Shown one piece after another: positions 12,492 to 28,299 of a stretch of 64,000 bases of DNA. The stretch's first letter is position 1; each line of letters begins with the position of its first letter. Source of the DNA: Spirogloea muscicola (Eukaryota; Streptophyta; Zygnematophyceae; Spirogloeales; Spirogloeaceae); the NCBI GenBank assembly GCA_009602725.1, contig WELB01000043.1:431224-495223 (forward strand). Direction: 5' to 3'. The notes beneath the pieces are model-generated. The model worked only from the letters and a program-made list of their open reading frames with translations. It was not told the DNA's origin and made no database searches. Made by a program: the position numbers and the translations under genes.

Positions 12492-13950
12492 GGGTCGGCC
12501 ATCAGTGTGTCGATCTTTGGGAAGCCACATTGAAAATGTAAATTGAAATCCTACTCCACATCTTGCTAGCTGGTGGACAAACTGGCTCCAAGAGCCCCGA
12601 GGTTTGTGACAGAACCAGTGGAGAAACAGTACTGGACGGCAGCTGTGCTTACAGCAGGTGTCGTTGATCATTCTTTACCCTCGCATGGGGGATCACTTTT
12701 CATGCGCTTTTAGCATAGCAAGCTTCCAAGTAGATGGGCTTTAGATGCTAACGTTGCAGAAGTGCGTGAGGATTGGCTGGGTTGAGGACGCCCATTCATA
12801 ACGCCTTCCCTATATGAGGCCAGGGGCCATCTGCATTCTGCTGTGTCACGGCCATACGAGCCTTCGCTTGCTATCAACCGAGAACCTTGGAATTCATGGG
12901 CCTGAAAGCCACGTCAGAAATTGTTGTTGCCAGTGAAGAAAGTACATGCTAAAACGACCAGTGCTGGTAGGTGACTGTTTGTCAACATTCAGCTCTTAGG
13001 TAGTCTGCCATGGGCTGGCCGCCGTCGGCTGCATCTTGATGACCACTTGCTTCGGAGGGGTGTCGGAAATCGTCACAGCGTTTGGGGCTGCCTGTGCTGT
13101 GCAGGTGGCTCCCCTGAGGCGGCACTTGCGGGTCGTCACTCATGGTCAGGACATCGTTGAGGCAATTGCTCAATCGCATCCATGGCGTCTCTCCCAGCCC
13201 ACCTCATGCCCCCTTCGGAAGTTCCACTTTCGTGGACGGCTGCCGACTCGGGGTTACTGGAACAGCATCTTCTCCAAAGGCTCCCATCCGCCGTAGTTCC
13301 TCGCATAGCCATGTGGTTTTGGCGCCGTTCGGCCCTTCGGACCTTGACCACTCCTGGGCTGGCCTCTCGCAGCTATTGCCTCACTTGGGAAGAGCTTCTG
13401 AACGGTAGAAGAGAAACCCAGAAGAGCTGATGGTAGAAAAGCTCCTTCTCCTTGCCAATTTCTTCTGTTACTGTCGATATATAGAATTGAAATCCAACGG
13501 TAATTTAATGATGGTTTCTTTCATCATTCACGCCACCCAGTTGGTCGCGGAGTTGGGCGCCTGCCACGCGCAGGCGTGCTCACGTGGACTCAGCGATGAT
13601 CCCGATTGGTCGATGAGATCCCGACTGGTCGTGGACTCACCTGGAGACCCTTTTTCCAAGTCTGCCCGGCATCGGCCCGCAGGTGCATTTGTCGGCTGCC
13701 CCGGGCGCACTTCTCTGGGAGTGGCTCAATTTTCTACCCCGAACCCCGACGTCCTGCCCGGAGATAGGCCCCCAGAAATAAGGGTTTTGGTGCTGACCGA
13801 CATCCGCGGGCAGGCCGTGTAAGATTGCCGGGCCCGCGGCGGCCCTGGTCAGCCCCTCCGCCCACGCCGCCGCCGCCGCGACGCGGCCGCCGATTTTTGC
13901 GGCACACTTTGCGGGCCCTTCGCGGCGGCGGCGGCGGCGGCGCGATAACC
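12492..13950. other. Intergenic stretch upstream of CHLM
   Basis: No gene recognised. It contains one hairpin-repeat copy near 13315-13405. GC content rises from about 13660 towards the CHLM start. Confidence 0.55.
13315..13405 (+). repeat. Dispersed hairpin repeat copy
   Basis: Reads gttcggcccttcggacc, then tgggctggcctctcgcagc and cacttgggaagagcttctg, colinear with the copies at 52470-52565 and 61550-61635. The hairpin arms are shortened to GGCTG/CAGC. Confidence 0.6.
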
Positions 13951-17190
<3,240 letters not shown>

Positions 17191-17764
17191 TTCATGTGGA
17201 GCAGAATCAGGTGCTGCAATCTTTGAAGAGCTGAAGTAACGAAGAGACATGGCGAATGTATTCATAATATTGCGGATTGCTTCCTTGTAGACAGCAGAAA
17301 AACATTGTGAATCTCTTTATGCTACCTTCCTGCAAAGTTGGTCGTACTCCAGCCTCATGAGTCATGGCTTGTTGCTAGACTTCCCATTGATGTATGCGCA
17401 GGCATCGAAGGCGGCAGTACCAATGGACCCTGAGCAGTAGCTTATGTCCTAAACGACAAGTACGTCAGTCAAGAGCAGGGGGCCAGTGATGCATGCCAGG
17501 AAAGTCAAGTTTGATCGTTTAAGGTGTGATGCATTCTTGTTGAGAGCTATAGTGGGAGATCATAATTGTAACAAAGTGTTATATACAGAAAGGCTTAAGA
17601 ACGCAAGAGGGCCCTTGGGGAAACTTCTGACCCAAAAGTCGATGCAAACTGCTGTCATAGACTCTTGGCTAATTTGATGCAAAGTAATCGTGAGAGCAGC
17701 TAGCCCTCATGCCGTTTACAAAAGCAAGACCCACCTATTAAGAACATCGAGAAGCAATCACTCT
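17191..17764. other. Convergent intergenic region
   Basis: Lies between the 3' ends of CHLM (+) and the coiled-coil gene (-). No gene or repeat recognised. Confidence 0.6.
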
Positions 17765-20700
17765 TCAAGCCTTAGCAGGCCGATACTGCTTCCTAGCAAC
17801 ACCACTCTTCTTCTTCACCACCTTGGGAGCCTTCCTGGCAAGCATAAACAGGCCCACAGCAATCTCTAAGGCCAGGCACGACATTGTAAGGCATCAACAT
17901 GTGTTGCGAAGCGTAGCACCTCAATCTGCAGGGTCGAAACCGGCTCGTGAGCGATAATATACATACTGGCAACCTACATCCTGATCAACATGCACCATTG
18001 AAGGCAATATGCAGCTATAATGGTCGCGAATACACAGGCGTTCCTTCCTTCAGGAGCCAAGCACATATATAGGGCAGTGTAAACTGGCACATACGGTGAA
18101 GTAGGCGCCAACAAGAAGAACACCGCCATGAGTGGTAGCGACAAGATGCCTGATGTCTGCAGCAACAGAAACATTGGATCAGATCAGGTTGAAGGCTGTT
18201 ATCTCTTGTTTAATGTGCAAACTTGGTTGCACCGATTCAAGGCTATTGGGGTGTCTGGATATACGAAGAAGAGAACGCCAAGGATGAGGAGACTAAGCAA
18301 CTACTGCAGACAGGTATGACATGCATAGAACTGTTGGCTTTGAGTCTAATGAGAGTCGACTGTGATGATTGTGTTTAGCAATTACTGACCAAGAGCCAAA
18401 CAAATTGGTCATTACTGGCGACTGGCTTCATCAATTCAACTTTCTCCAGGCTTTGCTTGACCGCGTCTTGGAGCTACATGAAGGGCGAAGGTGATGCAAT
18501 CAGATAAGAGGATAGGAGGAAAAACTGCGCCTCCTCCACTCACAACAGTACAGCACTTCACAATAACATCAAAGGCTCTGTCCTTCTGAGACTTCAGCTT
18601 CACTGAGGCAGACAACATGCACAATTCAAAGTTGGCATCCTTGAGGACAGTCATTTCTTGGACCTGCTGGTGATAAGTAGCACCAAGATTAAACGCCTTC
18701 TGGTATGAGGCTTTCAGCTGCTCCAAATACGGGCGTAGAGTCTTCTCCACATTGGCGGTGTAGGGCTCTAGTGCATCAAATACAGGCTTGAGCTTTTCTT
18801 TGAGGACCTAAGAGACCCAAGGCAAAGGAACTGGGTTGGCGAGCTGCCAGGGGTGCAAGCTAGCCAAGGAGCAGCTTGTCCAGGCAATCCACCAGCATCA
18901 ATGAGCCAGAAATTCCAGAGGGCTCAACAGCTCACATGATGGAAAGAATGCATGGCTTCGGTGCTGAGGCAGGCGTGCCACTGACCATCATGCTGGGTAC
19001 CAAAGCCCCCTTTGCCTTGGCATAAAGCTCGCCTGCCTTAATCTTCGCTGCCTCCACACGCGGCTGAACCTCTGCTTGCCACCTTTCTTGGATGATTGGC
19101 GCAAATTTCTGTTGCCAAGAGCTTTGCCAAGGCTTAGTGAGCTGCTGCCACTGTCTGACTCTGCAAGATATCTGACCTACTTCTAGAGGTCACAACTATG
19201 ATTGTTAGGTGTAATTACCTTATATTGATTGTGCGCGTAAGCTGTAGCTGGCTCCAAACCCTTCATTGTCATCTGCATCAATGAAAACGTGCCAGCTCTT
19301 GGGACTGCAGTACTTCGGGTATATGAGGCAAAAGATTATACTAATGAGCTGCAATAATGCTGAGGACATAAAACCACCTTCTACCTGACAGTACTTGCAG
19401 GAACTCCATGGTGGAATTTTAGACTTGAAGTCTACTGTCGGGGTTGATGTTTGTGTATTAGGACCTTAGCTTAAGACCCTGGTAGGGAGTAAACTCCTGT
19501 ACCTCTTGCAATGAGGTCAGACGTGGAGCCGCCCATTCCTGCAAGTGTACCACTCCTTTGCTAGTCTGCACAAGTAACCGATCTGTTGTTACTTTGCCAG
19601 CTCAAGTCAAATACAGAGCATACCAGGCTTTTGAGGGTAAACAGGAGGTGACCAGCAATAACATCTCACAATCAGAACATCTCACAATCAGCTCAACTAA
19701 TAGCTGCGCAATATGTGGACAGATAGGATCACAAGCTCACTGCCTATGCAGAGCCTCAATTGCCAAAAGTCCGTTATACAAACAAGGACATGAGAGGGCA
19801 GGTTCGTCATGTAAATACCATCTGATGTACATTCTCAAGTGCTGGCTTGCCATGCTGGATCCAATGAGACCCAACTTTTGACTGCGTGACATAATTAAAC
19901 GGTGGATATTGAGCATTGTAGATTAATGCGCATATCATTGAGTTGAAGTGAGAAAATACACAGATCACAGTGTACCAAATAAGACGCCAGTCACACGAGA
20001 AGCTTGTTTGGTTGATTCTGTGTTGGAGGTGTACAGTGCTTCCACATGTGAAAATGCTGACCATCTCATTATCCCACGTCCACCACGTTCAAGCAAGTAA
20101 CCAACCTGAAGCAGGGATGACTTCTCCACCAACCAGAGAGGCATCCAGCTACCTTGGAGCTGCAAACACAATAGGAAAACAAGATTTTGTGCCGACATAA
20201 TCCAGCGGGTAGCCAAATCGTGTGCTATTTGTCTCTCCTATGTAATGTGCTACACACTGTCAGACTGGTGTTTGTTTTGCTTGACAATGCAACGTGCAGG
20301 CCCTATGAAGCACTCTACATACCTTCCCCAGCAAACGAGCCTTGCTTGCACTGTCCTCCTCTGCTTGTCGTATTGCTTCCTGCAGACGCAGACGAGCACT
20401 TAATCGTTAGCTACACGCTAACATGCAGCTGCATGGTCCATGGACATCGCCATGAGGCCATGGCTGCGGATAATGACCTGATCTGACAGAAAGCTGACTC
20501 ACATGTGTTGATATGAACTTCTGCACGATCTTGTAGCATGTAGGGGGACCCTCGAGGTTGATTAGTAGCTACCCTCCTAATAGCAGACAGCACTTGGCAC
20601 CAACCTGGGCAGCCTGCAGGGCTTGATCTGCAGCCTCAACACGTCGAGCCAACTCCTCATTGTCCGCAGACAGCTGCAGGTCACAGAGATGGGCACGTAG

Positions 20701-22275
20701 TCCATCATCACCCTAATCTGATAAGCAAGTTATTCAGTGGCATTGCTCATTTCTAGGGGCACACCCAGGCCTCAACGCATTGTGTATTGTAATCTAGATA
20801 GATTTCTACAAGATGGTCATTCAGCACCTTAAGCAACGTAATTTGATGTGCTATCTCTCTATCTTATAGCAACTTACCGAGCAGACCACATCTCTGCTCT
20901 TGCCACAACGTCCCCTCTGGGACCATATCAGGAATAGATTGCAGCAGATTCTTTGTCTAGAATAAAGAATCACCTACCTTGGCGTTCAAGATGGAGAGCG
21001 CTGCTGCATCCTTGCTCTTCAATTTCATTCCTTCCAGCTCTACTTCCTTGCTGGTCAGCTTCTCCTCCAAATCTTTCACCTAGATTTTTAAAGGCCAGAG
21101 CCTGAGTACATGGTGAGACGCAAAGGACAGGCAGAAGAGGTAGCAAAAGAAGATATACTTCATTCCCACTATTACATGGACTGCGTCTAAGGCGCTCACG
21201 AGTGAAGAGGTCCTAAACGCATTAGGCAGCAGCTTAGTCTAATTTTTGAGCAGTTTGAGCAAGAAATGTATAGTACAGCCCCTACCAGAAAGCTCGCAGT
21301 TCCTGCAGCTTCAGGACCTCAGGATATCTTCTGCCTACAGCAGTCGGCGAATTGCTATGACCGACAAGGATCTAAGTGCATTCGGGGCATATACGGACCT
21401 GGTCCTCAAGAGCAGCAACTTTGTCAAGAGCTTCTTTGAGCTGCGAGTGGACTCCCTTGTTGTTGTTGAGACTACCCGCCTGCAGCCACATATTTGTAAA
21501 ACTGACAACTCATGTCTTGTACACGATGAAATACACTTGCATGACCCTCAGCTATTCACACATAAGATAGATATGAGGACTGATCTTACACTTGTACAGC
21601 ATGGCCATCTGCTCGTACCAGCAATGGCAAGTATTCTGAGCACTACACGTGTAACATCTGAGGGCCGATGGTGGAGCTGACGCAGGGTGCAGAAGTTGGG
21701 TACTAAGAGCTGCTGAAGCCGGCAGCACACAAGCAGTTGGGGCCTGACCTTCAGGTGGGCATTCTCGGCGTGCAGGGAGCCCAGTCTATGCTCCTTCTCC
21801 TTGACCTCGCCCTCTGCATGTGCACGGTCACAGAGAAGCTGTCTAGGTACAGTATTCTAGCTGCTCTAAGATGAAGGTAGACGATGCATTTACGTAGCTC
21901 TTAAGCCCCGCAGACTGCAGGTTCCATGCAAAGCATGGCAGTATAGCTGGCTATGCGAAGTAACACAAGGACCACACAGTATCAGTAGTCTCGACTGCAT
22001 GCTGCCTGATCCATGACCGCCCGATGTGAGCACCGCCAAGGCCTTGGCCATCTCCGCCCCCTCTGAATCCGCGAGAGAGCGAGGGAGACTGGCTCGTGGA
22101 GCTCACCGAGCGCGGCAACCCTGTCCTTGAGGCGCTCGGCCGCGCCCTCGCTGTAGGCCAGCTTTTTAGCCAGCTTCTCAACGCGCTCCAGCGCCAGCCG
22201 CGCCTGCTCCTCGGCGTCGAACGTCGCCGGCGGCGCGCGCGTCGCTGAGTCCTGCGCCGCCGCCAGCGGCGCCAC
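17765..22275 (-). CDS. Plant-type coiled-coil protein with C-terminal membrane segment (AT2G24420/AT4G31340-like)
   Basis: Multi-exon gene read right to left. The N-terminal half is coiled coil (22107-22275, 21749-21813, 21399-21479, 20978-21079, 20605-20712, 20323-20379), for example VKDLEEKLTSKEVELEGMKL. A middle exon 20106-20159 reads GSWMPLWL, and a later one reads HGKPALENVHQ near 19810-19880. Then come 19219-19272, 18986-19160 (FAPIIQERWQAEVQPRVEAA) and 18664-18808 (EKTLRPYLEQLKASYQKAF...YHQQ). A hydrophobic segment (ILSLPLMAVFFLLAP) at about 18090-18160 and a lysine-rich tail ending RPAKA-stop at 17765 finish the protein. The order matches the Arabidopsis 'DNA repair ATPase-related' proteins (locus names from memory), whose function is poorly defined. 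The start is unresolved: the reading frame opens at GTG 22275 with an in-frame stop upstream and no ATG, so a signal-peptide exon is missing or lies further upstream. Some exons between 19300 and 20050 are not placed. Confidence 0.7.
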
Positions 22276-22289
22276 CCGTACTTCCCCTG

Positions 22290-22765
22290 GCCCCTTCTCG
22301 TCCTTTGTTCATTCTTTTCTGGGCTGGCTTTTTCCAGCCCCTATCCTCAATGGGCGAGCCCTTCTCTCTGTAAGACCCGTCTGTGTTCCCAGCACCGGCA
22401 TTTCGTCCTTTGTTCGTTCTTTTCTGGGCTGGCTTTTTCCAGCCCCTATCCTCAATGGGCGAGCACTTTCTCTAGATTTCTAGAAGAAGTGGCTCTCCCA
22501 ATGGGGGCAAGGGCTGTGAGAAGCCAGCCCGAAAAGAATTGACAAGGTTCGAAGGGGCCAAACTACGAGCTAAGCAGCGACTGCGGGGCCTGAAGAGGCT
22601 ATGGCAGAGGATGGAAGCCGCCGCGTCGCAGACTGCATCGGCTCGGCCCTCTACTGGAAGAGTCTTTCTTCTATCGGAACCTGTCCTTTCTTCGTTTTGG
22701 GCTTGCTTTTAATTGAGAGATACGAGGGCGAAAGGCCAGCCCAGAAATAGTAAACGAAGCCAAGG
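22290..22765. repeat. Cluster of dispersed hairpin repeats, two in tandem
   Basis: Two near-identical direct copies at about 22295-22370 and 22400-22475 share tcctttgttc, attcttttctgggctggc, the perfect 7-bp inverted repeat GGGCTGG-cttttt-CCAGCCC, and ctatcctcaatgggcgag. Two inverted copies follow at about 22485-22560 and 22670-22760. The cluster starts within about 20 bp of the open end of the neighbouring minus-strand gene. Confidence 0.75.
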
Positions 22766-23090
22766 GTCGAGAATACGCTAAACTCAATCAGCTATGCAAA
22801 TGGACACACCGAATCGAAGCTCAGCCAGGCAGGGTAGATTTGATACCAGCTTATATTCTCACATTATCCTTCTAGTACTATCACCAACTTTGAATATAGA
22901 CATGCACTTCACTCTGTCTCAAGCTGACATCAGTGAATATTTATATATCTCCACGTGAGTAATCCATATTCAAAGGCATGTGTATGTTTAGCTTTCTGCA
23001 CTGTTGATAGGGTCTAAACGATCAGATGGCACGTCATAAGCTAGAATGTGTTGTGGAGTGGCTTTTATTCCTGCTGGTTTCATTGCCCGC

Positions 23091-26000
23091 TCATCTTGGG
23101 AGGACCTTCACTAGTAACCCGTACTTCATGAATAGAGTGAGGCCAATCCTGTATGCGACCACGTGACCTGGGTTGAGTACCAGCCTGAAGTTGCGAATGA
23201 TTGCTGCCGATATAGATTTCATCTGCAATGGCTTGCAACAAGCGGATCAGCCTTGCAACGATGGGGACTCGCAAACAGGTTTGAAGTAGGCTTCAAACTG
23301 TACCACAAGCTTATAGCTACAGCTGTCAGTCATATCATGGACACGCAAGCACATGTACTCACAAGCTACTGACCTGCAGATAAGCCATGTCTTTCCCCAG
23401 GCACAGGCGCGGGCCAGCATTGAAGGCCGGGTACTTGAAGGTTGACTCGGTCTGAAACTCGCCCTTCTTGAGCCACCGCTCAGGACGGAACTCGCAGCAG
23501 TCCTGGCCCCAGATGGCAGGCATGCGCCCCATGCTGTAGATCATATACGTGACTCTCCAGCCTTTTGTGACCACAGTGCCGTCAGGCAATATGTCGTCCT
23601 TCATGGCATACCTGCATGAAGGCAAGAGACAAGTGATGACGCATAGGACCAGCCAATTTTCGCAGCTCACAGAGCAAATGAAAGTCATGGCTGCATTTGC
23701 AAGAGGCGCCTGGATTGTCTTACTTCGTGTCAGCTGGAACTGAAGGATACAGTCGTAAGGCTTCTGAGAGTGCCGCATGTAGGTAGTTCATGGACTTCAA
23801 CTCCTCAAACGAGAATGTCTCATCCTCCAAAGTCTTCAGAGTATTTTCTTGTGAAGATTGAGGGGCAATTTCCGCTCCGCCAGCAGCTACTGCAGCTGTC
23901 TGGGAGCTCTGTCGGCTTCTTGTCTGCAGTCAGTACATGTAGCGTCAGCCTGCTGTCCATGTCACTGATGAATGAGGCTGCAGTGCAGTAAGCACTAGCA
24001 GTGGACCTAGAAATGCATAGTTGACCATTAGTGAAATTCTCGATGTAAGGTCACATTACCAAACTTCAACCTTCAAGTCCAGACCTCTAGTACAGAGCTG
24101 ATCTCCTCAAAAATCTTTTGCTCGACTTCTGGATGCTTCGTCAGAAGCCAAAAGAACCAACTCAGGGCTACAGAAGATGTGTCGCGGCCAGCAAGGATGA
24201 AGTTAGTCGTGACATCGCGGAGGAATGTGTCTGTGTAGAGATTTCCACCATCCTCTTGCTCAAGAAGTAGGAAACGCGAGAGAATGTCCGAGTGCTCAGG
24301 CACTGCCTGTTCTGTTTGACGTTTGCCAGTGGTGCTGCAATCCTGCACCTGGTACAGCCTTGGTCAGCAAGGTCTCTTTCACACAAGCAGACCCATGCAC
24401 AGAGCGACTATCTTAAGGCAAAGGCGTGGGCACCTTAAAGCGCCTAAACAAGAATACCTTTGGGCCTCGAGGTTTGGGGCTCTTGAGTTCCTCTCGCCGT
24501 TGGCGGATTACGTTGGTGGCAAACGCATCGATGACCTTGAGCGCCTCCTTGAGATCTCTCTCCGATCCCAACTGGAAGAAGCGCCTGATACTCCATATGT
24601 ACTGAGGCACTACTTGGCGCTTCAAAGTAGCCTGTCCAGAAATTTCTCGAGTTATTGGCCTCAAACTTCACCTACTGAATAGGACTATCACTGGAGCAGG
24701 ACACGGAGTAGGACACGAGATAGAACAGGTGAGTTTGTCTTACTGAGGTTGCTATATCATACGCCTTGGCAAAGGGAACTTCTGGAAGGTCAGGTGCCAA
24801 GCAGCCCACGTCGACGCCAAACCCAATCTGGCAGATGCTGTCAAAAGTGAAGCGGAGAAGGACATCCTGCAGGTCTAACGGATTTTGTTGCGTCAAGGCA
24901 TGCTTAAGGGTCGGTAGCAGCCTCTCGTACACGTTCTGCAAGCAATATTAGGAAGCAATTAGCTGCCAACAAAAGGTGCGAGGTCAATGTGCACTACGAC
25001 TGATATGAGAAGCTTGACCAATGCCAGCTTGGAATAAGCTGCAAGCTCAAGCCTTAGCAGCAATATACCTTCCTGATTGAGGACACCATGAGCTCCCTCA
25101 GGGACCGCGCTGAAAATTCTAGGCTGGCTGTCTTCCGCTGCCTCCTCCAGATCTCATTGTCACTATTGAAGATCCCATGTCCCAGGAGGTCCCTGAAGCT
25201 TTCCTGCAATTTCTACACAGAGTATTCTAAGCACGAATCTTGCAGCAGTTTCGAGCCCCAGAAGTACCATAGAGTTGCTCAACATGCCCGGCAGTCAGGA
25301 CATGCATGCCTGGTTAGTAGTCGTATCAGATTTTCTGTGAAGCTTGGACGGACCTGGTATTCAGGGCCTTTTGGGTAGTCTTCAAATCTTGTCTTCAAAA
25401 TGTGCTCCAAGTTAGCTGGATGTGCTGTTATAATCTCGTTCAGCCCTACAGCCATAGACCTGCCCTACACAGTGGGGTCCAGCTTTCACGTCCCTGCTAG
25501 TATAGATCTGAAGACATGTGAAAGTAGCAGTCTTCTTATGTTTTCATGTCTTATTGCAGCACTTCTTGGCAAGAGTAGCACGCTCAATTACTTACTCGGA
25601 TCTCCTCAGGCTCGGACAGTAACTTCGCCTTTTTACCTAGCAATTTGTTAAAGAAAGCACGCACCTGAAAGTCATTGTTGGCGCCTTCAGTAGCATCTCT
25701 GTGCTCCAGTCGTAGAGCCGGTCAACATTGTATAGAATGCCAGGCAGGCTTCCAAGGATCGGCCAGAGTCTTGGCCCAGGCTTGTTGTCGCCAAAACGTA
25801 CAAAATGGCGCCAGCATAGAATAGCGAGCACAGCTGCACATTGCACGAAGAGAGGCTCACCGACATGTTATGTGATAGGAGCTTTGGCCTGGAGAGCTTG
25901 CTGTCGGCTTGGTTTTGCAGTCTTCTTAAGCCTTTTAAACAGCAGGTGTATGGCTGGTTTTCCTGCGAAGAATCCCTATGATACTGTACAGTTAGTTCAG

Positions 26001-26199
26001 ATGATCCTTCAGTATGCTGCCAATGCTGCAACTGGCCACTTTTTGGGCTGTGTTGGTGCCGGGTTCCTTTTTTGAAATCACCTGTGACAAGCAGAGCGGT
26101 GCTGTTCGTGTTACCACCTGGGAGGCTGACAGCGGCGGCCTTCAACACATTGGGAGGCGCTGCTATTGTGGCCTCTGTTGCATTCAATATCGCAGCCAT
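23091..26199 (-). CDS. CYP86-clan cytochrome P450 (probable fatty-acid hydroxylase)
   Basis: Ten exons, right to left: 26118-26199, 25665-25833, 25354-25459, 25069-25203, 24744-24935, 24458-24631, 24085-24342, 23724-23923, 23374-23611, 23091-23222. They total 1686 nt, 561 residues, with consistent phases. Motifs: an N-terminal hydrophobic anchor then [45 protein letters not shown]; the I-helix AGRDTSS (about 337-343); the K-helix ExxR (E426, R429); FRPERW (480-485); and the heme loop [12 protein letters not shown] with ligand C509. Wording around ANLEH, YPKGP and [10 protein letters not shown] is characteristic of CYP86/94/704 omega-hydroxylases that act on fatty acids at the ER. The exact subfamily needs a phylogeny. 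ATG 26199 was chosen because its exon ends in the phase required by the exon that begins at 25833. Confidence 0.9.
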
Positions 26200-26731
26200 C
26201 TGCTGCAGAAGTCATCAAGATCAAAGTCACAAGGAATTGTTCATGCTCAGGCCTTCCTGCATACTTTTAGAAATACAAAGGCGTCAGAGGGCGCAGCGTG
26301 CAGCGTGCAGCAGGATGCAGCGGTGGCTTGCGCACACACACATAAAGGCTAGCCTGCAGAAGGATGCTGAGCAAAGAGGCTGTACGGAGGTCTGCTGGCT
26401 GCAATCAAGGGCGCAGCAACAACACCATCCTGAGCTCGCCTTTTCAGCGGCGTGCTAAGCGAGATGCGACAGTCACCTCTGCCTGGGGCGCAGAGGAGTC
26501 CTTTTGCGGCAAGAAGCAGCGCAAGCTGGCTGCCAAAGCAGGTGTTTGCCACAGGAGCACAGCCACGCGTTCAGCAAGTGTGAGCGGTGGATGGAAAAAG
26601 TGAAGAAATGCTTAGGAGCAGAAAGGTGAAGACGGAGAGTTAGGGACCGACGCCCCCGGCTTGCAGAGAGCAAGAAGGGGCGACTTGCCACGAAGGGGAT
26701 CGGGGAATGGGGGAGGAGAAGGAGAGGGAGG

Positions 26732-26900
<169 letters not shown>

Positions 26901-27229
26901 GAGAGAAGAGGGAAAGTCAGCCAGACGCGCGGGCTGGCGGGCGCCCCGAGGCGAAGCACCCGGCCGGTCACGCGTGGATGGGCGGCCTCGGCAAGCCGCT
27001 CGGGCCGACACCGAGCGGCCGACCGGCGCCTCCCGGTTCTACGGGCATCAGTCAGCGACCTGCATCTGAGCGGGTCAGCTTAGCAGCAGATGATGTACAT
27101 TTGTCAATGCGCTTGCCCCTGTAGTTGGCCAATCAGGCCCCCCTTCACTCAACACACACTCCAATTTCCTGTTGCACCTGGCTGAGCTTTTGCGACTGCT
27201 GCTTAATATCAGCTGCCGCTCCTCTCCTT

Positions 27230-27440
27230 TTGCGCAGCGGGCTTCCTCCCCTCAGCTCATCTGACTTCCCATGCTGACAACGGGAGCACTAAGAGCGCCC
27301 TCTCTGCCTATCCTGTGGCTCCGTCAATGTAGTCATGAATTCCCTCTGTATGCACCTGGCTACCATTTTCAGCCGCTCTTCTTGCAGCTGCATTTTCTGT
27401 CTCCACCCAAGAGGCTACGCCTTCCTCTCGGTGTGCTTCA
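27230..27440 (-). pseudogene. Decayed partial duplicate of the CDCA7-like gene 5' region
   Basis: Colinear with about 50520-50705. Shared blocks in order: ctcagctca.ctgac, ctgacaacgggagcactaag versus ctgacacggggttactaag, agcgccc, then a run around gtcatgaa(t/c)...cctggct and agccgctc(t/g). This corresponds to the end of the first coding exon of the 48704-50940 gene and the start of the following intron. Other exons of that gene are not seen beside it, so it is a fragment. Confidence 0.6.
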
Positions 27441-28049
27441 GAGCCCGCTCCCGCTCCTCGGAAGCCAGCTGCCTACAAGAGGGGCCGGCCGGAGCTTGTG
27501 TAGAGACGAGGAAGTGCGCGCGAGTAAGCGGCGCCGCCACCCGACGCCTCTTACTGACCTTTGCTCTCGATGCCTTGCTCCGTGACCATGTTCTTACGTG
27601 TGAGAAGCGAGCTAGTGTCCTAGCTTCACGTTGATTGGAAGGCTAACGGTCCACACAGTGCGATGGGGAGTGGCTCATCACTCGGCCTCGTTGCACAGTG
27701 TCTGAAGGCCACCCCCGCCGAGCAACACCTGTGTGTGTTGTGCCGCGTAGCAGAGCGAGGACCTCTTCTGTCCACTCTTGATTCATATCTGGCACTCTTA
27801 CAGTCGCCTTCCCGTCGTCCTACCCCCCTAAATATCTGTGTGACCTTCTTAGTATCTGTGAACATCTTGAGAGCTGGCGCCCGCTCACTGGCAGCAGATC
27901 CAGAGTGTGCACGCCGCCAATGGACAATATCCTGGCCCCCTCTTTCATCAGCACTAATCGACCCCCGCTGCAATTACCTAGCAGCCAACATATTCGGCTG
28001 CACAGGTCCTAGTTGCAATACCCACTCATACTGTTGCTACAACTAGGAT
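27441..28049. other. Unassigned stretch
   Basis: No gene or named repeat recognised between the CDCA7-like fragment and the mini-ORF copy. Confidence 0.5.
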
Positions 28050-28290
28050 ATGCACGAGGAGAGGACGTGCTTTCGCCTGAGATGGGCTTGCCGGCAGCTT
28101 AGTTGTCGTTCTTGCCTCGTCGTGTATCTGCCTGTTTGCAGCGAGCTCGGGCTCATGCTTTGCACCCGAAAGCTGGGCGAGCTTTAGTTGGTGGCAGAAG
28201 GGCTTGGGTTTTGCTGTCTGGGATCAGGACATCAATCTAGCAACCTCTACTTGCTGACCAGTGGTTACAGAGCGGTGCTCTTTTAGTATG
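28050..28290 (+). repeat. Mini-ORF repeat copy (AGRAL family)
   Basis: Matches 44215-44440 in order: tttcg/ccgcctgagatgggc, ttgtcgttcttgc, gcctgtttgcagcg, gctttgcac.cgaaagctgggcgagct, cagaagggctt and gtggttac.gagcgg. The encoded motif is LH(P/Q)KAGRAL. It directly abuts ORF A tail sequence. Confidence 0.7.
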
Positions 28291-28299
28291 ATGACATCA

